DNA of 64,000 nt from Luteimonas aestuarii (GCF_004357985.1 NZ_SMTF01000010.1:62001-126000), one strand, 5' to 3'. Counted from the stretch's first letter, positions 32,505 to 42,118 are shown. Translations and numbers: made by a program. Notes: generated from the sequence alone by a model not told the origin.

Positions 32505-32590
32505 GTCGTCCTTGTCATCGTGGCGGGAAGGCGGGATTGTAGCGCCCGGACCGGGACGCACCCGGCGGCAGGAATGTGACGCACGCGCGG

Positions 32591-32995
32591 ATGGACATCG
32601 AGATTCCGGAACATGAACTGGTCGAGCGCTTCGTGCGTGCGTCCGGCGCCGGCGGCCAGAACGTCAACAAGGTGGCGACGGCGGTCGAGCTGCGGTTCGA
32701 CGTGGCGAATTCGCCCTCGCTGCCCGAACCCGTGCGCGCACGCCTGCTGGCACGGCGCGACCGGCGCGTGACCTCCGAAGGCGTGCTGGTGATCCATGCG
32801 CAGCGCTTCCGCACCCAGGAGCGCAACCGCGAGGATGCCCGCGTGCGCCTGCAGGCCTTCATCGACACCGGTCTGCACGCACCCAGGCCGCGCATCGCCA
32901 CCCGACCCTCGCGCGGCGCGAAGGAGCGACGCCTCGGCGAGAAACGGCAACGTAGTACGATCAAGCAGTCGCGCGGCAGGCGCGACTGGGATTGA
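32591..32995 (+). CDS. arfB: Alternative ribosome-rescue factor B (peptidyl-tRNA hydrolase)
   Basis: A protein of 134 residues resembling ArfB/YaeJ, which frees stalled ribosomes by hydrolysing peptidyl-tRNA. The catalytic GGQ lies in ASGAGGQNVNKV, followed by RFDVANS and the RRVTSEGVLVI segment. The basic C-terminal tail (GAKERRLGEKRQR onward) is the part that sits in the empty mRNA channel. The ATG at 32591 is used; a GTG five codons upstream at 32576 is possible. It overlaps nothing and is followed by the acyltransferase gene 19 bases later. Confidence 0.92.
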   Translation: MDIEIPEHELVERFVRASGAGGQNVNKVATAVELRFDVANSPSLPEPVRARLLARRDRRVTSEGVLVIHAQRFRTQERNREDARVRLQAFIDTGLHAPRPRIATRPSRGAKERRLGEKRQRSTIKQSRGRRDWD

Positions 32996-33014
32996 GGCCA
33001 GGCGTGGGAGGCGC

Positions 33015-33620
33015 ATGACCGATCACAACGACGACGTGGTGCCGCCGCTGCCGCCCAACGCGCCACGGGTGAAGCCGAACGCATTCACGCGCTGGCTGGG
33101 CCGCAGCGTATTGCGGCTGGGCGGCTGGCGCGTGGTGGGCGAGTTGCCCGACCTGCCGAAGCTGGTGCTGATCGCCGCGCCGCATTCTTCCAACTGGGAT
33201 GGCATCTGGGGCTTCGCCGCGAAGATGGCGCTGGGTTTCGAAGTGAAGGTGCTGGGCAAGGCGCAGTTGTTCTGGTGGCCAATGGGTCCGCTGCTGCGCA
33301 AGTTGGGCGTGATCCCGATCGACCGCAGCTCCGCGCACGGGACCGTCGAACAGGCGGTGGACATGATCCGCCGCAGCGACCGCGTGTGGTACGCACTGAC
33401 GCCCGAGGGCACGCGCAAGCGTGTCGAGCGCTGGAAAACGGGCTTCTGGAAGATTGCGCACGATGCGCAGGTGCCGATCCTGCCGGCGTACTTCCATTAT
33501 CCGGACAAGGTGATGGGCATCGGCGCCCCGTTCCACACCACCGGCGACATGCACGCCGATATGCGCGCACTGCGCGAGTGGTACCGGCCGTGGCAGGGGA
33601 AGAACCGCGGGACTGCGTGA
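33015..33620 (+). CDS. PlsC-like phospholipid/glycerol acyltransferase
   Basis: A protein of 201 residues. The acyltransferase block HSSNWD (HX4D) is followed by GVIPIDRS and LTPEGTRKR (PEGT block), as in 1-acylglycerol-3-phosphate acyltransferase relatives. The short length and lack of strong membrane helices fit the small acyltransferase group found next to housekeeping genes rather than PlsC itself; the acyl acceptor is unknown. A GGGAGG ribosome site precedes the ATG at 33015. It probably shares a transcript with arfB. Confidence 0.85.
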   Translation: MTDHNDDVVPPLPPNAPRVKPNAFTRWLGRSVLRLGGWRVVGELPDLPKLVLIAAPHSSNWDGIWGFAAKMALGFEVKVLGKAQLFWWPMGPLLRKLGVIPIDRSSAHGTVEQAVDMIRRSDRVWYALTPEGTRKRVERWKTGFWKIAHDAQVPILPAYFHYPDKVMGIGAPFHTTGDMHADMRALREWYRPWQGKNRGTA

Positions 33621-33630
33621 AGCGCCGAAC

Positions 33631-33648
33631 GACGCCTCGCGAGGCGTC
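33631..33648. terminator. Palindrome between convergent genes
   Basis: An 18-base perfect palindrome (GACGCCT, CGCG loop, AGGCGTC) lies in the 43-base gap between the acyltransferase stop and the stop of the lipoprotein on the other strand. It has no T run, so terminator function is likely from position but not proven. Confidence 0.5.
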
Positions 33649-33663
33649 GGCCATCCGTACGGC

Positions 33664-34188
33664 CTAGGCCGAACACCGGGAATTGAGCCGGCCGACGAGC
33701 TGCCGCTCCACGTCTGCCATGGCCGTCGACAGGGCGCGCAGGCCTTCCTGGTCCGTCCCGTTCCAGTTCATCGACGCCACGTCGGACCTGAGGACGTCGG
33801 CGGGGCCGCCATCGATGGCAACCACATACACGGCAATCGGGATCTTGGTGGAAAGGTTCTGGGCGATGTAGAGCTGGCGCACGTCGATCACGACCGATGG
33901 CGCGCTCGCATCTTCGACGAAACCGATGCGTGAAAGCCGCGACGACACCAGCTGGTCCGCGGCCTCCAGGGAAAACGCATGTCGACCGATCGCGCCGGCT
34001 GCAGCCGAAGCCGGCCGACGGTCGGCAACCTTCTCCAGCCGGTAGCCGCAGCGAAGCGTCAGCCCGGATCCGGCACTTGCCAGTTCATCGTGATCCACCG
34101 TGCGGCGCTCGAGAGGGCTGGTGGCGCAGCCCGTCGCCATGGTCAGGCTGGCGATGCACACCAGCAAGCACTGCCGCGGGATGGCCAC
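33664..34188 (-). CDS. Hypothetical lipoprotein
   Basis: A protein of 174 residues with a lipoprotein signal (lipobox ATGC). No named family was recognised. The mature part alternates strands and helices (RCGYRLEKVADRRP, VVIDVRQLYIAQNL, IAVYVVAIDGG) and ends in a helix with DVERQLVGRLNSRC. The pattern is reminiscent of small periplasmic lipoproteins that accompany larger envelope proteins. It starts 2 bases after the stop of the gene at 34191-35216, so the two form an operon and probably act together at the envelope (inference). Confidence 0.75.
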   Translation of the reverse strand: MAIPRQCLLVCIASLTMATGCATSPLERRTVDHDELASAGSGLTLRCGYRLEKVADRRPASAAAGAIGRHAFSLEAADQLVSSRLSRIGFVEDASAPSVVIDVRQLYIAQNLSTKIPIAVYVVAIDGGPADVLRSDVASMNWNGTDQEGLRALSTAMADVERQLVGRLNSRCSA

Positions 34189-34190
34189 GG

Positions 34191-35216
34191 TCAGTGGCCA
34201 ACCGTCACTTCGGGCTCATCGGTAGCGTCCACCTCTCCCGCAGGCGACGCCTCTGGCGGGGCGTCGCCATCCGCGGGGTCCGCAGGGGGGGTGCCGTCGC
34301 CAGTGGTTCCTTCGGCGGCCACGGGCGCCTTTGGCACCGCAAGCAATGCCATCCGCGGCTCATCGACGGGCGAATGGGCAACGAGCGTGCGCATCGCGCC
34401 AGGTCCGGCGCGCAACCAGATCCAGTCATCGTGCTCGCGCACGACGCGGCCGCCATACGATAGTCCCCGCACCTCGCCGCCGTGGCCGCGTACCGGAAGC
34501 CCGGCTTCCTGTCGTCCTTCGCTCGACAGGTCGTAGACGAGCATATCCGTGACCTGGTCGATCCCCAGGTCCAGCAGCGAGGCCAGTGGCCCCTCGCCGA
34601 AAGCAAGCCAGCGGGCGGCATCCTCCTCGGCGCCGCTGCCAGCGATCTTCGATAACGGGAAATTGAACGCGTATGTCCGCGTGAACAGCACTTTCTGGCG
34701 TGGCTTGCCATTCGAGCGGATGCTGCGTTCGACCTGCTGCAGGGCGAGCTTCACCGAGAGCAGCTCGAAGTTGTTGAGCATCGAGTAGCGCGGGACGAGC
34801 ATGACCACGGTCCCGTCGGACGGCATGCCGGCGGGATCGGCATCCCACGTGGAGTGCAGGACGCGGACCCCGGCATCGCCCGAGATGCCACCTGCGGCGA
34901 GCTTGCTGCGTAGCGCCTGCTCAATGCGATCGTTGAAGGGGTAATCCAGCATCAGGTTGCGCAGTTCGGCGACACGCTGCTCGGCGTTCTTGACCTGCGC
35001 ATTGCTGATCGCGGTGCCTACCAAGGCGCCGATGAGGCCGAACTGCATCGCCGCGCCGCTGTTGTCGGGCACGTCCACGGCAAGTTCCTGCTGGGTCAGG
35101 ACGATCTCGATCGGCGCCGATGTCGCGATCGGAACGTCGGGCAACGTGCGCTTGTTGGCAAAGACTGGCAGGGCGAAACAGGACAGCAACAACATTGCTG
35201 CGAGTCGGATCCGCAT
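34191..35216 (-). CDS. Hypothetical secreted protein
   Basis: A protein of 341 residues with a signal peptide (MRIRLAAMLLLSCF, cleavage after VFA). A short glycine-containing hydrophobic segment (FGLIGALVGTAISNAQ) near residue 60 could be a membrane-inserting or helix-packing element. The rest is a mixed domain with VVMLVPRYSM and RTYAFNFPLSK, ending in an acidic Pro/Ala-rich tail. No family was recognised. The longer frame to 35309 was rejected because it precedes the signal peptide. It is the first gene of the operon with the lipoprotein at 33664. Confidence 0.72.
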   Translation of the reverse strand: MRIRLAAMLLLSCFALPVFANKRTLPDVPIATSAPIEIVLTQQELAVDVPDNSGAAMQFGLIGALVGTAISNAQVKNAEQRVAELRNLMLDYPFNDRIEQALRSKLAAGGISGDAGVRVLHSTWDADPAGMPSDGTVVMLVPRYSMLNNFELLSVKLALQQVERSIRSNGKPRQKVLFTRTYAFNFPLSKIAGSGAEEDAARWLAFGEGPLASLLDLGIDQVTDMLVYDLSSEGRQEAGLPVRGHGGEVRGLSYGGRVVREHDDWIWLRAGPGAMRTLVAHSPVDEPRMALLAVPKAPVAAEGTTGDGTPPADPADGDAPPEASPAGEVDATDEPEVTVGH

Positions 35217-35325
35217 GGGTGGCCCGCTCCCTTCGGGCTGGCGCCGCTTCGGACGCCCCCTGCATCCGATCCCTTGTACGGCGTGGGCGCATCTTCCACT
35301 GGCCGACATTGCGCTGTAAACAGCG

Positions 35326-36285
35326 TCATCGCTCCGAATGCCCGCTGTCGTAATAGTCGCGGCGCATGAACAGATCAGGCTGGATCAGGTCCATGAACGC
35401 GCGCGCCTGTGGCGAGGGTAGCTTGCCCTTGCGCATGACCACGCCGTAGCTGCGGTCGGGGAAGAAGCTGCCCACCGAGCGGGTGGCGATGCGGCCGCGG
35501 TCGGCATCGGTCAGGCAGATCGACGACAGGATGCTGATGCCCATGCCCATCGCCACGTACTGCTTGATCACTTCCCAGCCACCGACTTCCAGCGCCACGG
35601 TGTACGGCACTCGGTTCTGCTGGAACACCAGGTCCACCAGCCGCCAGGTGATCTGGCGCTTGGGCGGCAGGATCAGGCCGTGCTGGCCGATGTCGGCCAG
35701 CGACAGCGCGGGCTTGTCGGCCAGCGGGTGGCCCAGCGGCATCACCAGCCGCTGTTCGAAGCGGTGCAGCGGGGCGTAGCTGAGGTCGCCCGGCACGTCG
35801 TGCATCGAACCCACCACCAGGTCCACGGTGTCGGCGCGCAGCAGGTCGGTGCCGTCGGCGCTGACGGTGTTGTGCAGGCTCAGGCGCACGTCGGGGTGGT
35901 GCTGGCGGAAACGCTCCACGATCCGCGGCAGCAGGTAGAGGATGGTCGAGCTGTTGGCGGCGATGTGCAGTTCGCCCGCATCCATGCCCTTGACCTCGTT
36001 GCGGAACGCCGCGGGCAGGGTGTCGATGCCGTCCACCAGCGGCCGCGCCAGCTCGTACAGCGCTTCGCCGGCCCGGGTGGGCACCAGCCGCCGGCCACTG
36101 CGTTCGAACAGCTTCTCGCCCAGTTCCCGTTCCAGCGCCTGCAACTGCAGGGTGACCGCTGGCTGGCTGACGAACAGCGCCTCGGCCGCGCGCGAGACCG
36201 AGCCCAGCCGCGCCACTTGGCAAAAGGCGCGCAGCGGCTTCAGCCGATCGGCCTTGTAGGGGAAGCGCGGCAGCGAATCCGGCAC
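35326..36285 (-). CDS. LysR-family regulator next to the glyoxylate-shunt genes
   Basis: A protein of 319 residues. The N-terminal winged helix-turn-helix carries the canonical LysR order (FCQVARLGSVSRAAEAL, SQPAVTLQLQALE). The C-terminal effector domain is CysB/CbbR-like with two alpha/beta lobes (AANSSTILYLLPRIV, VVGSMHDVPGDL). It is transcribed away from aceB across a 126-base AT-rich spacer with palindromes, the usual arrangement for a LysR regulator that controls its divergent neighbour. The effector is unknown; control of malate synthase and isocitrate lyase is inferred from position. Confidence 0.9.
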   Translation of the reverse strand: MPDSLPRFPYKADRLKPLRAFCQVARLGSVSRAAEALFVSQPAVTLQLQALERELGEKLFERSGRRLVPTRAGEALYELARPLVDGIDTLPAAFRNEVKGMDAGELHIAANSSTILYLLPRIVERFRQHHPDVRLSLHNTVSADGTDLLRADTVDLVVGSMHDVPGDLSYAPLHRFEQRLVMPLGHPLADKPALSLADIGQHGLILPPKRQITWRLVDLVFQQNRVPYTVALEVGGWEVIKQYVAMGMGISILSSICLTDADRGRIATRSVGSFFPDRSYGVVMRKGKLPSPQARAFMDLIQPDLFMRRDYYDSGHSER

Positions 36286-36309
36286 GGAAGCCCTTGTTTG
36301 GATTGAAGT

Positions 36310-36361
36310 ATAAGCTCAGTTTATGGATTACATTGACATAAATGGTTTGTCAAATAGATGA
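36310..36361. promoter_or_regulatory. Divergent promoter with palindromes between LysR gene and aceB
   Basis: ATAAGCTCAGTTTAT (36310-36324) fits an A/T-ended LysR box with an 11-13 base core. TTGACA at 36333 and TGTCAA at 36348 form an inverted repeat (36333-36353), and TTGACA with TAGATG at 36355-36360 (16-base spacing) makes a plausible aceB promoter. The region is far more AT-rich than its surroundings. Confidence 0.6.
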
Positions 36362-36411
36362 GACAGGCGGAGGGTGCTGCTGCACCGCAATATCCACGCA
36401 GGAGCCGCCCG

Positions 36412-38031
36412 ATGTCCGCTGTCCTCAAGGAAATCCAGTCCCACGCGCCTGATGCAGGCATCCAGTTCCCGGCTGGCGCCCCCGCCGACCTGATCGGGCC
36501 GGACGCCCAGGCCTTCCTCGCCGGCCTTCATCGCCGCTTCGAGTCGGCGCGCCAGGCCCGCCTCGCCGCCCGCGTCCGCCGCCAGGCCGAGTTCGACGCC
36601 GGGGCCGTGCCGGACTTCCGCGACGACACCCGCGCCATCCGCGACGGCGACTGGCGCGTGGCGCCGATCCCCGGTGCGCTGCTGGATCGCCGGGTCGAGA
36701 TCACCGGGCCGGTCGATCCGAAAATGGTGATCAATGCGCTCAACGCCGGCGCCAACTGCTACATGGCCGACTTCGAGGACTCGACGTCGCCGACCTGGGA
36801 GAACCTGCTCACCGGCCAACGCGCGCTGCGCGAGGCGGTCGCAGGCACTCTGAGTTTCGTCGCCGACAACGGCAAGCGTTACGCACTGAAGCCCGAAAGC
36901 GAGCGCGCGGTGCTGATCGTGCGCCCGCGCGGATGGCACCTGGACGAGAAGCACGTGCGGGTCGATGGCGAACGCATGTCCGGCGCGCTGTTCGATGCCG
37001 GCCTGTTCGCCTTCCACAACGCCGCCGCGCTGGCGACGCGGGACCGTGGCCCCTACCTCTACCTGCCCAAGCTGCAGTCGATGGAAGAGGCGCAGCTGTG
37101 GCAGCAGGCGCTGTCGCACATGGAAGCCGGACTCGGCCTGCCGCAGGGCCGGATCAAGGTCACGGTGTTGATCGAGACGCTGCCGGCGGCGTTCGAGATG
37201 GACGAGATCCTGCATGCGCTGCGCGACCGCATCGTGGGCCTCAACTGCGGTCGCTGGGATTACATCTTTTCCTACATCAAGACCTTCCGCCGCCATCGCG
37301 ACCGCGTGCTGCCCGAGCGCGCGCAGGTGGGCATGACCCAGCCGTTCCTGCGCGCGTATTCGGAACTGCTGATCCAGACCTGCCACCGCCGCGGCGCGCA
37401 TGCGATGGGCGGCATGGCCGCGCAGATCCCGATCGCCGACGACGCCGATGCCAACGACAAGGCGCTGGCGCGCGTGCGTGCCGACAAGCTGCGCGAGGTG
37501 ACCGCCGGCCACGACGGCACCTGGGTGGCGCATCCGGCGTTGATCCCGCTGGCCAGGCAGGTGTTCGACGAGCGCATGCCCGGCCCGCACCAGCAACACC
37601 TGGGTCGCGAGGAAGTGATCGTCTCGCGCGACGACCTGATCCGTCCGTCTCTGGGCTCGATCACCCGCGCCGGGTTCGAAGGCAATGTCGAAGTCTGCGT
37701 GCGTTACCTCGCCGCCTGGCTCGATGGCAACGGCTGCGTGCCGATCCATTGGCTGATGGAGGACGCGGCGACCGCCGAGATCGCGCGCACGCAACTGTGG
37801 CAGTGGCTCCACGCGGCGGACGACGGGCGTTGCCCCCTGCACCTGGACGACGGCACCGCGATTGACGATGCGTTGTTCGAGCGCGCGCTGCTGAACCTGC
37901 CATCGCGCCTCGCCGGGCAGTCGCTGCCGGGCGCCGCGCGGATCCCGGAAGCCATCGCGATGCTGGAAGAGCTCACCCGCCGCGACACGCTCGCCGATTT
38001 CCTCACTTTGCCCGCCTACGAACACATCTGA
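36412..38031 (+). CDS. aceB: Malate synthase A
   Basis: An enzyme of 539 residues that condenses glyoxylate with acetyl-CoA to form malate, the second step of the glyoxylate shunt. Family marks include the NAGANCYMADFEDSTSP segment with the catalytic acidic residues, VLIEtLPAAFEMDEIL, the GLNCGRWDYIFSYIK motif and HAMGGMAAQIPI. Length matches the A isoform rather than the longer GlcB. AGGAG precedes the ATG at 36412. It is followed by aceA after a 118-base spacer with repeats. Confidence 0.96.
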   Translation: MSAVLKEIQSHAPDAGIQFPAGAPADLIGPDAQAFLAGLHRRFESARQARLAARVRRQAEFDAGAVPDFRDDTRAIRDGDWRVAPIPGALLDRRVEITGPVDPKMVINALNAGANCYMADFEDSTSPTWENLLTGQRALREAVAGTLSFVADNGKRYALKPESERAVLIVRPRGWHLDEKHVRVDGERMSGALFDAGLFAFHNAAALATRDRGPYLYLPKLQSMEEAQLWQQALSHMEAGLGLPQGRIKVTVLIETLPAAFEMDEILHALRDRIVGLNCGRWDYIFSYIKTFRRHRDRVLPERAQVGMTQPFLRAYSELLIQTCHRRGAHAMGGMAAQIPIADDADANDKALARVRADKLREVTAGHDGTWVAHPALIPLARQVFDERMPGPHQQHLGREEVIVSRDDLIRPSLGSITRAGFEGNVEVCVRYLAAWLDGNGCVPIHWLMEDAATAEIARTQLWQWLHAADDGRCPLHLDDGTAIDDALFERALLNLPSRLAGQSLPGAARIPEAIAMLEELTRRDTLADFLTLPAYEHI

Positions 38032-38043
38032 CTGCAGTGATTG

Positions 38044-38143
38044 GTGATTCGTGATGGGTGACTGGAGCATCCGGTCGCCGTAACTGCGAACGCCAAGCTC
38101 CCTGCCTCTCCGAATCACGAATTACGAATCACACATCACGGAG
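38044..38143. repeat. Imperfect inverted and direct repeats in the aceB-aceA spacer
   Basis: GTGATTCGTGATG (38044-38056) is matched in inverse by CGAATCACGAATT and ACGAATCACACATCAC at 38111-38138; the latter two are also near-direct copies. The spacer could fold and set the relative expression of the two genes. No protein is encoded here. Confidence 0.5.
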
Positions 38144-38149
38144 ATCACC

Positions 38150-39448
38150 ATGAGTACTCGCCTGCCCACCGCCGAAGACCTGCAACGCGACTGGAACGAG
38201 AACCCGCGCTGGAAAGGCGTGACCCGCGCCTACAGCGCCGAGGACGTGGTGCGCCTGCGCGGCACCGTGCATGTCGAGCATTCCATCGCACGCCTCGGCG
38301 CCGAGAAGCTGTGGAACTCGCTGCAGACCGAGGATTTCGTCAATGCGCTCGGCGCCCTCACCGGCAACCAGGCGATGCAGCAGGTCAAGGCCGGCTTGAA
38401 AGCGATCTACCTCAGCGGCTGGCAGGTCGCGGCCGATGCCAACCTCGCCGGCGAGATGTACCCCGACCAGTCGCTGTACCCGGCCAATTCGGTGCCGCAG
38501 GTGGTCAAGCGCATCAACAACACCTTGCTGCGCGCCGACCAGCTGCACCACGCCGAAGGCGATGACAGCATCGACTTCCTGCAGCCCATCGTCGCCGATG
38601 CCGAAGCCGGCTTCGGCGGCGTGCTCAACGCCTTCGAGCTGATGAAGGCGATGATCGAGGCCGGCGCCGCGGGCGTGCACTTCGAGGACCAGCTGGCCTC
38701 GGTGAAGAAGTGCGGCCACATGGGCGGCAAGGTGCTGGTGCCCACGCGCGAGGCGGTGGACAAGCTCAACGCCGCGCGCCTGGCCGCCGACGTGATGGGC
38801 GTGCCGACGCTGATCGTCGCGCGCACCGATGCCGAGGCCGCGGACCTGCTGACCAGCGACATCGACGCCAACGACCAGCCGTTCACCACCGGCGAGCGCA
38901 CGGTCGAAGGTTTCTTCAAGACCCGCAACGGCCTGGACCAGGCGATCAGCCGCGGCCTGGCTTACGCACCCTACGCGGATCTCGTGTGGTGCGAGACCGG
39001 CAAGCCGGACCTCGAGTTCGCGCGCAAGTTCGCCGAGGCCATCCACGCGAAGTACCCGGGCAAGCTGCTGGCCTACAACTGCTCGCCCAGCTTCAACTGG
39101 AAGAAGAACCTCGACGACGCCACCATCGCGACCTTCCAGAAGGAAATCGCCAGCTACGGCTACAAATTCCAGTTCATCACCCTGGCCGGCTTCCACGCGC
39201 TGAACTACTCGATGTTCAACCTCGCGCACGGCTACGCGCGCCGGCAGATGAGCGCCTTCGTGGAACTGCAGGAAGCCGAGTTCGCCGCCGCCGACAAGGG
39301 CTTCACCGCCGTGCGCCACCAGCGCGAGGTGGGCACCGGCTACTTCGATTCGGTGACGCAGACCATCCAGCGCGGGCAGTCGTCGACCACGGCGCTGACC
39401 GGTTCGACGGAAGAAGAGCAGTTCAGTACCAGGCGGGCTGCAGCTTGA
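38150..39448 (+). CDS. aceA: Isocitrate lyase
   Basis: An enzyme of 432 residues that splits isocitrate into glyoxylate and succinate. The catalytic signature KKCGHMGGK is intact, with the nucleophilic cysteine, and flanked by [11 protein letters not shown] and [19 protein letters not shown] and [12 protein letters not shown] also fit. Together with aceB upstream this completes the shunt, allowing growth on acetate or fatty acids. A GGAG ribosome site lies upstream of the ATG. Confidence 0.96.
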   Translation: MSTRLPTAEDLQRDWNENPRWKGVTRAYSAEDVVRLRGTVHVEHSIARLGAEKLWNSLQTEDFVNALGALTGNQAMQQVKAGLKAIYLSGWQVAADANLAGEMYPDQSLYPANSVPQVVKRINNTLLRADQLHHAEGDDSIDFLQPIVADAEAGFGGVLNAFELMKAMIEAGAAGVHFEDQLASVKKCGHMGGKVLVPTREAVDKLNAARLAADVMGVPTLIVARTDAEAADLLTSDIDANDQPFTTGERTVEGFFKTRNGLDQAISRGLAYAPYADLVWCETGKPDLEFARKFAEAIHAKYPGKLLAYNCSPSFNWKKNLDDATIATFQKEIASYGYKFQFITLAGFHALNYSMFNLAHGYARRQMSAFVELQEAEFAAADKGFTAVRHQREVGTGYFDSVTQTIQRGQSSTTALTGSTEEEQFSTRRAAA

Positions 39449-39619
39449 GGGGTGTCCGGCAGGCGGCGGGCCAGGTGCTGGACAGCATTTCGCCGTGAAT
39501 GAGTGGTGGGAATGGCATCGCTGCGGCCACCGTGGCTGCAGCGTGTCCGGCGACGCGGGGTCATGGTGCGGGCTGGAGTAAGATGCCTATTCTCCCCCCA
39601 AGAACAGTGTGGTCGGAAG

Positions 39620-39937
39620 ATGTCGAGGAAGTCTGTGCTCCAAGCGTTGCCGTGGTTCGTCGCGTGCCTTTGCATGGCCAGTGGCCCTGCCATCGCGCAG
39701 GAAGCCACACCCCCGGTCGATCGGCAGCACGACATCGCCGACCATGCCGCTCAAGGCGAAGTCTCGCCGGCAGCGAATGCAGCGGTGGACGTAGAAGAGG
39801 AACGCGTCGTATGCCGACGGGAGAAGACGATTGGCAGCAATCGTTCCGTGCGGGTGTGCCGCTCTGTCGAGGACATCCGCAGGCAGCAGGACTCCGCACA
39901 GGACGCGTTGCGCAGCGGGGCGGTTTCCACGCCCTGA
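39620..39937 (+). CDS. Small secreted protein with C-terminal Cys pair, hypothetical
   Basis: A protein of 105 residues with a signal peptide ending at AIAQE. The mature part is acidic (many Asp and Glu), then has EERVVCRREKTIGSNRSV, RVCRSVEDI and a helical end QDSAQDALR. The two cysteines set in a basic segment are a pattern seen in short exported proteins of the family. The ATG at 39620 places the signal peptide correctly; the longer frame from 39503 was rejected. Function unknown. Confidence 0.7.
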   Translation: MSRKSVLQALPWFVACLCMASGPAIAQEATPPVDRQHDIADHAAQGEVSPAANAAVDVEEERVVCRREKTIGSNRSVRVCRSVEDIRRQQDSAQDALRSGAVSTP

Positions 39938-40045
39938 CCGTCCCGGCATCCAGTGGATGCCGGACTTGGCGGGAATGACTTCATTGAATGCTGTCCGCCA
40001 GGTCGACAAGTGCGACCTGGCGGACACCTGGCGAAATGTAGAGCG

Positions 40046-42118
40046 CTACCTGCGCACGTCAGGCGTGTGGTTCCGCAAGGCTTCGGCCAGGCCGGGCACG
40101 CCGTCGGCACCGTTTGGCACGTTCAGGCTCGAACCCTGGAGATCGTCGCCGATCGGCTGCGCGCGTCCGCCCAGGCATTGCGACAGGAAGCCTTCGGCGA
40201 CTGCGTTGAAGGCCTTGCTGTTTTCGGGGCGGTGGAAGCCGTGGCCCTCGTCGGGGAACAGCGCGTAGGTCACGGGAATGTTGCGCTCGACCATCGCATT
40301 GACGATCTGGTCGCTCTCGTCCTGCTTCACGCGCTGGTCGTTGGCGCCCTGGCCGATCAGCAGCGGGCGCTTGATCTGGTCGACGCGGGTCAGCGGCGAA
40401 CGCTCGGTCAACCAGGCCTGGCCTTCCTCGGTGCGCGGGTCGCCCATGCGGCGCACCAGCTGGTTGAAGAAGCTGGCCCAATACGGCGGCACCGTCGACA
40501 GCAGGGTGTTGAGGTTGGCCGGACCGACGATGTCGACGCCGCAGGCGAAGGTATCCGGGGTGAACGTCAGGCCGACCAGCGTGGCGTAGCCGCCATAACT
40601 GCCGCCCATGATCGCCACCTTGTCTTCGGTGGTCACGCCTTCGCGCACCGCCCACTGCACGGCATCGATCAGGTCGTCGTGCATCTTGCCGGCCCACTCG
40701 CCATCGCCGGCGTTGGTGAAGTCCTTGCCGAAGCCGGTGGAGCCGCGGAAGTTCACGCTCAGCACCGCATAGCCACGGTTGGCCAGCCACTGGTTGTAGC
40801 CGCTGTAGCCGTAGGCGTCGCGCGCCCAGGGGCCACCGTGCACCAGCAGCACCATCGGCACCGGGGTGTCGGCCTTGCCGTCGTTGTCGTGGTCGGCGTG
40901 CGCCGGCAGGGTGAGGTAGCTGACCAGGGTCAGGCCATCGCGGGACTGGATTTCCTGCGGCCACTGCGGCACCAGCGGCTTGCCTTCCAGTGCGGGTCGG
41001 CCGGAGAACAGGCGGGTCAGTTCGCCGCCTTCGCGGTCGTAGCGGTAGTACTCCACCGGCGCCTCGGCGGCGGAGTAGGCGACGATCCAGGTCTTGTCGT
41101 CGAGCGTGCGGGTGTTGACCGAGGCTTCGCCCGGGCCGATGGCCTTGAGCTTGTCGAGGTCGGCCTTGAGGCCGTCGTCCAGTGCCGTCCACTCATTGCG
41201 CAGGTAGTTCACGCCCACGGCCTGCACGCGGCCGGTCGCGGGGTCGCGCAGCGTGCCCGACAGGTCTGCACGGGCGTCCTCGTGCACCAGCGTCCTCTCG
41301 CCGGTCGCGGTATCGATGGCGAACAGCGCCGAGGTGTTGCGTCCGCGCGAATCCTGCATGTACAGCGTGGCGCCATCCTTGGTCAGTCCGGCGAGGTCGG
41401 TGGTCATGCCGTCCTCGAACGGAACCTCGTCGTACTTCTCCCAGGCATCGCCGGCACGGCGCAGCAGGTCCACGCCGCCATCGGGGCGCGAGCGGGTGGC
41501 GTAGCGCAGCCCGTAGTCGGCGTCGGTGAGATAGCTGCCGATCTGCTGCGTGTTCTGCTCGACCAGGGTCCGCTCGCCGGTGGCGAGGTCCACGCGATAC
41601 AGGTCGTGCCACTGCGCGTCGCGATCGTTCATGCCGACCAGCAGGTGGTCGGGATGGCGCTCGCTGATGCCGACCACCTGCGCGGTGGTGTTGTCGAAGG
41701 GCGTCAGGTCGCGGCTCTCGCCGCTGGCCACGTCCACCGCGAACAGGTGGAAGTTCTCGTCGCCGCCGTTGTCGCGCAAGTACAGCAGGGTGCCGTCGCG
41801 GTGAGACCAGAAATAGCTGCGGATGCCGCGCGCGGTGTCGTTGGTGACGGCCTTCGCGGCGGCAATGTCATTGGCGGGCGCGACCCACACATTGACCGTC
41901 CCGTCGAGCGGAGCGACCCAGCTGAGGTACCGGCCATCGGGGCTGAGCTGCACGTTGGCGCGCTCGGGGTTGCCGAACAGCGCATCGCGCGGGATCAGTT
42001 CCACCTGGTCGATCGAGGTGATCGCGGGTGCGGTTGCGGCGGTGTCGGCGGAATCGTTGCCGCCGCTGCAGGCGGCAAGGGCGAAGGTGATGGCGGAGGC
42101 GAGCAGGAGGCGATGCAT
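40046..42118 (-). CDS. Secreted S9-family prolyl oligopeptidase-like peptidase
   Basis: A lipoprotein peptidase of 690 residues (lipobox LAAC). The N-terminal beta-propeller spans to about residue 400, followed by the alpha/beta hydrolase domain: SVNFRGSTGFGKDF, the nucleophile Ser507 in GGSYGGYA, the Asp in QGANDQRVK and the His in PDEGHGF. This is the layout of dipeptidyl or acylaminoacyl peptidases; exact specificity cannot be read. It sits alone, converging on the small secreted gene at 39620. The start at 42118 gives the signal peptide; longer frames were rejected. Confidence 0.9.
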   Translation of the reverse strand: MHRLLLASAITFALAACSGGNDSADTAATAPAITSIDQVELIPRDALFGNPERANVQLSPDGRYLSWVAPLDGTVNVWVAPANDIAAAKAVTNDTARGIRSYFWSHRDGTLLYLRDNGGDENFHLFAVDVASGESRDLTPFDNTTAQVVGISERHPDHLLVGMNDRDAQWHDLYRVDLATGERTLVEQNTQQIGSYLTDADYGLRYATRSRPDGGVDLLRRAGDAWEKYDEVPFEDGMTTDLAGLTKDGATLYMQDSRGRNTSALFAIDTATGERTLVHEDARADLSGTLRDPATGRVQAVGVNYLRNEWTALDDGLKADLDKLKAIGPGEASVNTRTLDDKTWIVAYSAAEAPVEYYRYDREGGELTRLFSGRPALEGKPLVPQWPQEIQSRDGLTLVSYLTLPAHADHDNDGKADTPVPMVLLVHGGPWARDAYGYSGYNQWLANRGYAVLSVNFRGSTGFGKDFTNAGDGEWAGKMHDDLIDAVQWAVREGVTTEDKVAIMGGSYGGYATLVGLTFTPDTFACGVDIVGPANLNTLLSTVPPYWASFFNQLVRRMGDPRTEEGQAWLTERSPLTRVDQIKRPLLIGQGANDQRVKQDESDQIVNAMVERNIPVTYALFPDEGHGFHRPENSKAFNAVAEGFLSQCLGGRAQPIGDDLQGSSLNVPNGADGVPGLAEALRNHTPDVRR

